Assembly: GCA_016235265.1 (NCBI GenBank)
Contig: JACRLI010000006.1
Span: forward strand, 1 to 64,000
Direction of reading: 5' to 3'
DNA: 64,000 nt
Source: Candidatus Eisenbacteria bacterium
GTDB taxonomy: Bacteria > Eisenbacteria > RBG-16-71-46 > JACRLI01
This document shows, piece after piece, positions 63,797 through 64,000 of this stretch. The notes under the pieces were generated by a model, which made no database searches, was not told the DNA's origin, and saw only the letters and a program-made list of their open reading frames with translations. How positions within the stretch are numbered: position 1 is the first letter of the stretch; each line of letters starts with the position of its first letter. The position numbers and the translations under genes are program-made.

Positions 63797-64000
63797 CTAC
63801 CGTGCGCCCGAGAGGAAGGCCCTCCGGATCCGGCCCCACGTCTGGGCCTTCACCGGGGTCGGCGCGGGCACGTGGACCAGTCCCACGAATCCCGGGTAGA
63901 AGTCCGGGTCGCCGTGGACCTGGCAGAAGTAGGGATGGTCCCCGGAGACCAGCATCTTGCTCACCTTGGTCGCGTTGGCCGCGATCAGGCCGGTGTCGAA
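63797..64000 (-). CDS. Cupredoxin-like protein, C-terminal part (continues past right edge)
   Basis: The last 67 codons of a minus-strand gene enter from the right edge. The sequence FDTGLIAANATKVSKMLVSG then DHPYFCQVHGDPDFYPGFVG resembles the C-terminal copper loop of plastocyanin/halocyanin-like cupredoxins: a Cys followed by His (CQVH), with flanking beta strands. The C-terminus is basic (TWGRIRRAFLSGAR). The reading frame is intact to TAG at 63797-63799. The N-terminal His ligand and signal peptide would lie outside the window. Confidence 0.6.
   Translation of the reverse strand, partial: FDTGLIAANATKVSKMLVSGDHPYFCQVHGDPDFYPGFVGLVHVPAPTPVKAQTWGRIRRAFLSGAR

Overview
The window is GC-rich bacterial chromosome with ordinary bacterial gene starts (ATG, GTG and TTG behind GGAGG-like sites) and many 1-11 base gene overlaps. 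All genes called are on the minus strand except nifU-like and mutM. The mix of contents suggests a Gram-negative, aerobically respiring member of the FCB group or a related uncultured phylum such as Candidatus Eisenbacteria. It includes a PorV/PorQ-type outer-membrane protein, two secreted proteins ending in FlgD/type IX-like sorting domains, a DUF5916 outer-membrane protein, a tetrameric-type glycyl-tRNA synthetase (glyQ/glyS), a 13-gene Complex I operon and a receiver-less sigma-54 activator. The taxonomy is inference; no rRNA gene is present.

Layout, left to right. 0.1-3.5 kb: XRE-cupin regulator, rRNA methyltransferase and DUF1844 protein, then a small acidic protein coupled to an agmatinase-family gene. 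3.7-8.6 kb: a DUF5916 outer-membrane protein and a MASE1 hybrid histidine kinase. 8.8 kb: tRNA-Asp. 9.0-13.7 kb: a four-gene, translationally coupled peptidoglycan-recycling operon (M16-like protein, murQ, anmK, SpoIID-like protein). 13.9-15.0 kb: nifU-like and mutM on the plus strand. 15.0-18.7 kb: a damaged hisI-hisE, hisA, an AlaX-type tRNA editing protein and a sigma-54 activator. 19.0-32.7 kb: nuoABCDEFGHJKLMN without nuoI. 32.9-34.6 kb: etfB and etfA. 35.0-44.6 kb: a gene for a 2873-residue secreted protein followed by a PorV-like gene. 44.6-45.6 kb: about 1 kb without a convincing gene. 45.6-51.6 kb: tRNA-Leu, tig, clpP, clpX (frameshifted) and lon. 51.6-55.5 kb: thioesterase, two lipoprotein-carrier-like proteins, an enoyl-CoA hydratase and an M20 peptidase. 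55.7-59.2 kb: a second large secreted protein with a sorting domain. 59.3-63.6 kb: recO, glyQ, glyS. 63.8 kb to the right edge: the 3' end of a cupredoxin-like gene.

Functionally, the window joins energy metabolism (Complex I, ETF, acyl-CoA enzymes), protein quality control (Tig, ClpP, ClpX, Lon), cell-wall recycling and surface secretion. The points most worth checking are the 2873-residue cargo with its PorV partner, the peptidoglycan-recycling operon with an M16 protein lacking its zinc motif, the missing nuoI, the collapsed hisI-hisE, and the single-base frameshift in clpX. I saw no insertion sequence, prophage or CRISPR array.
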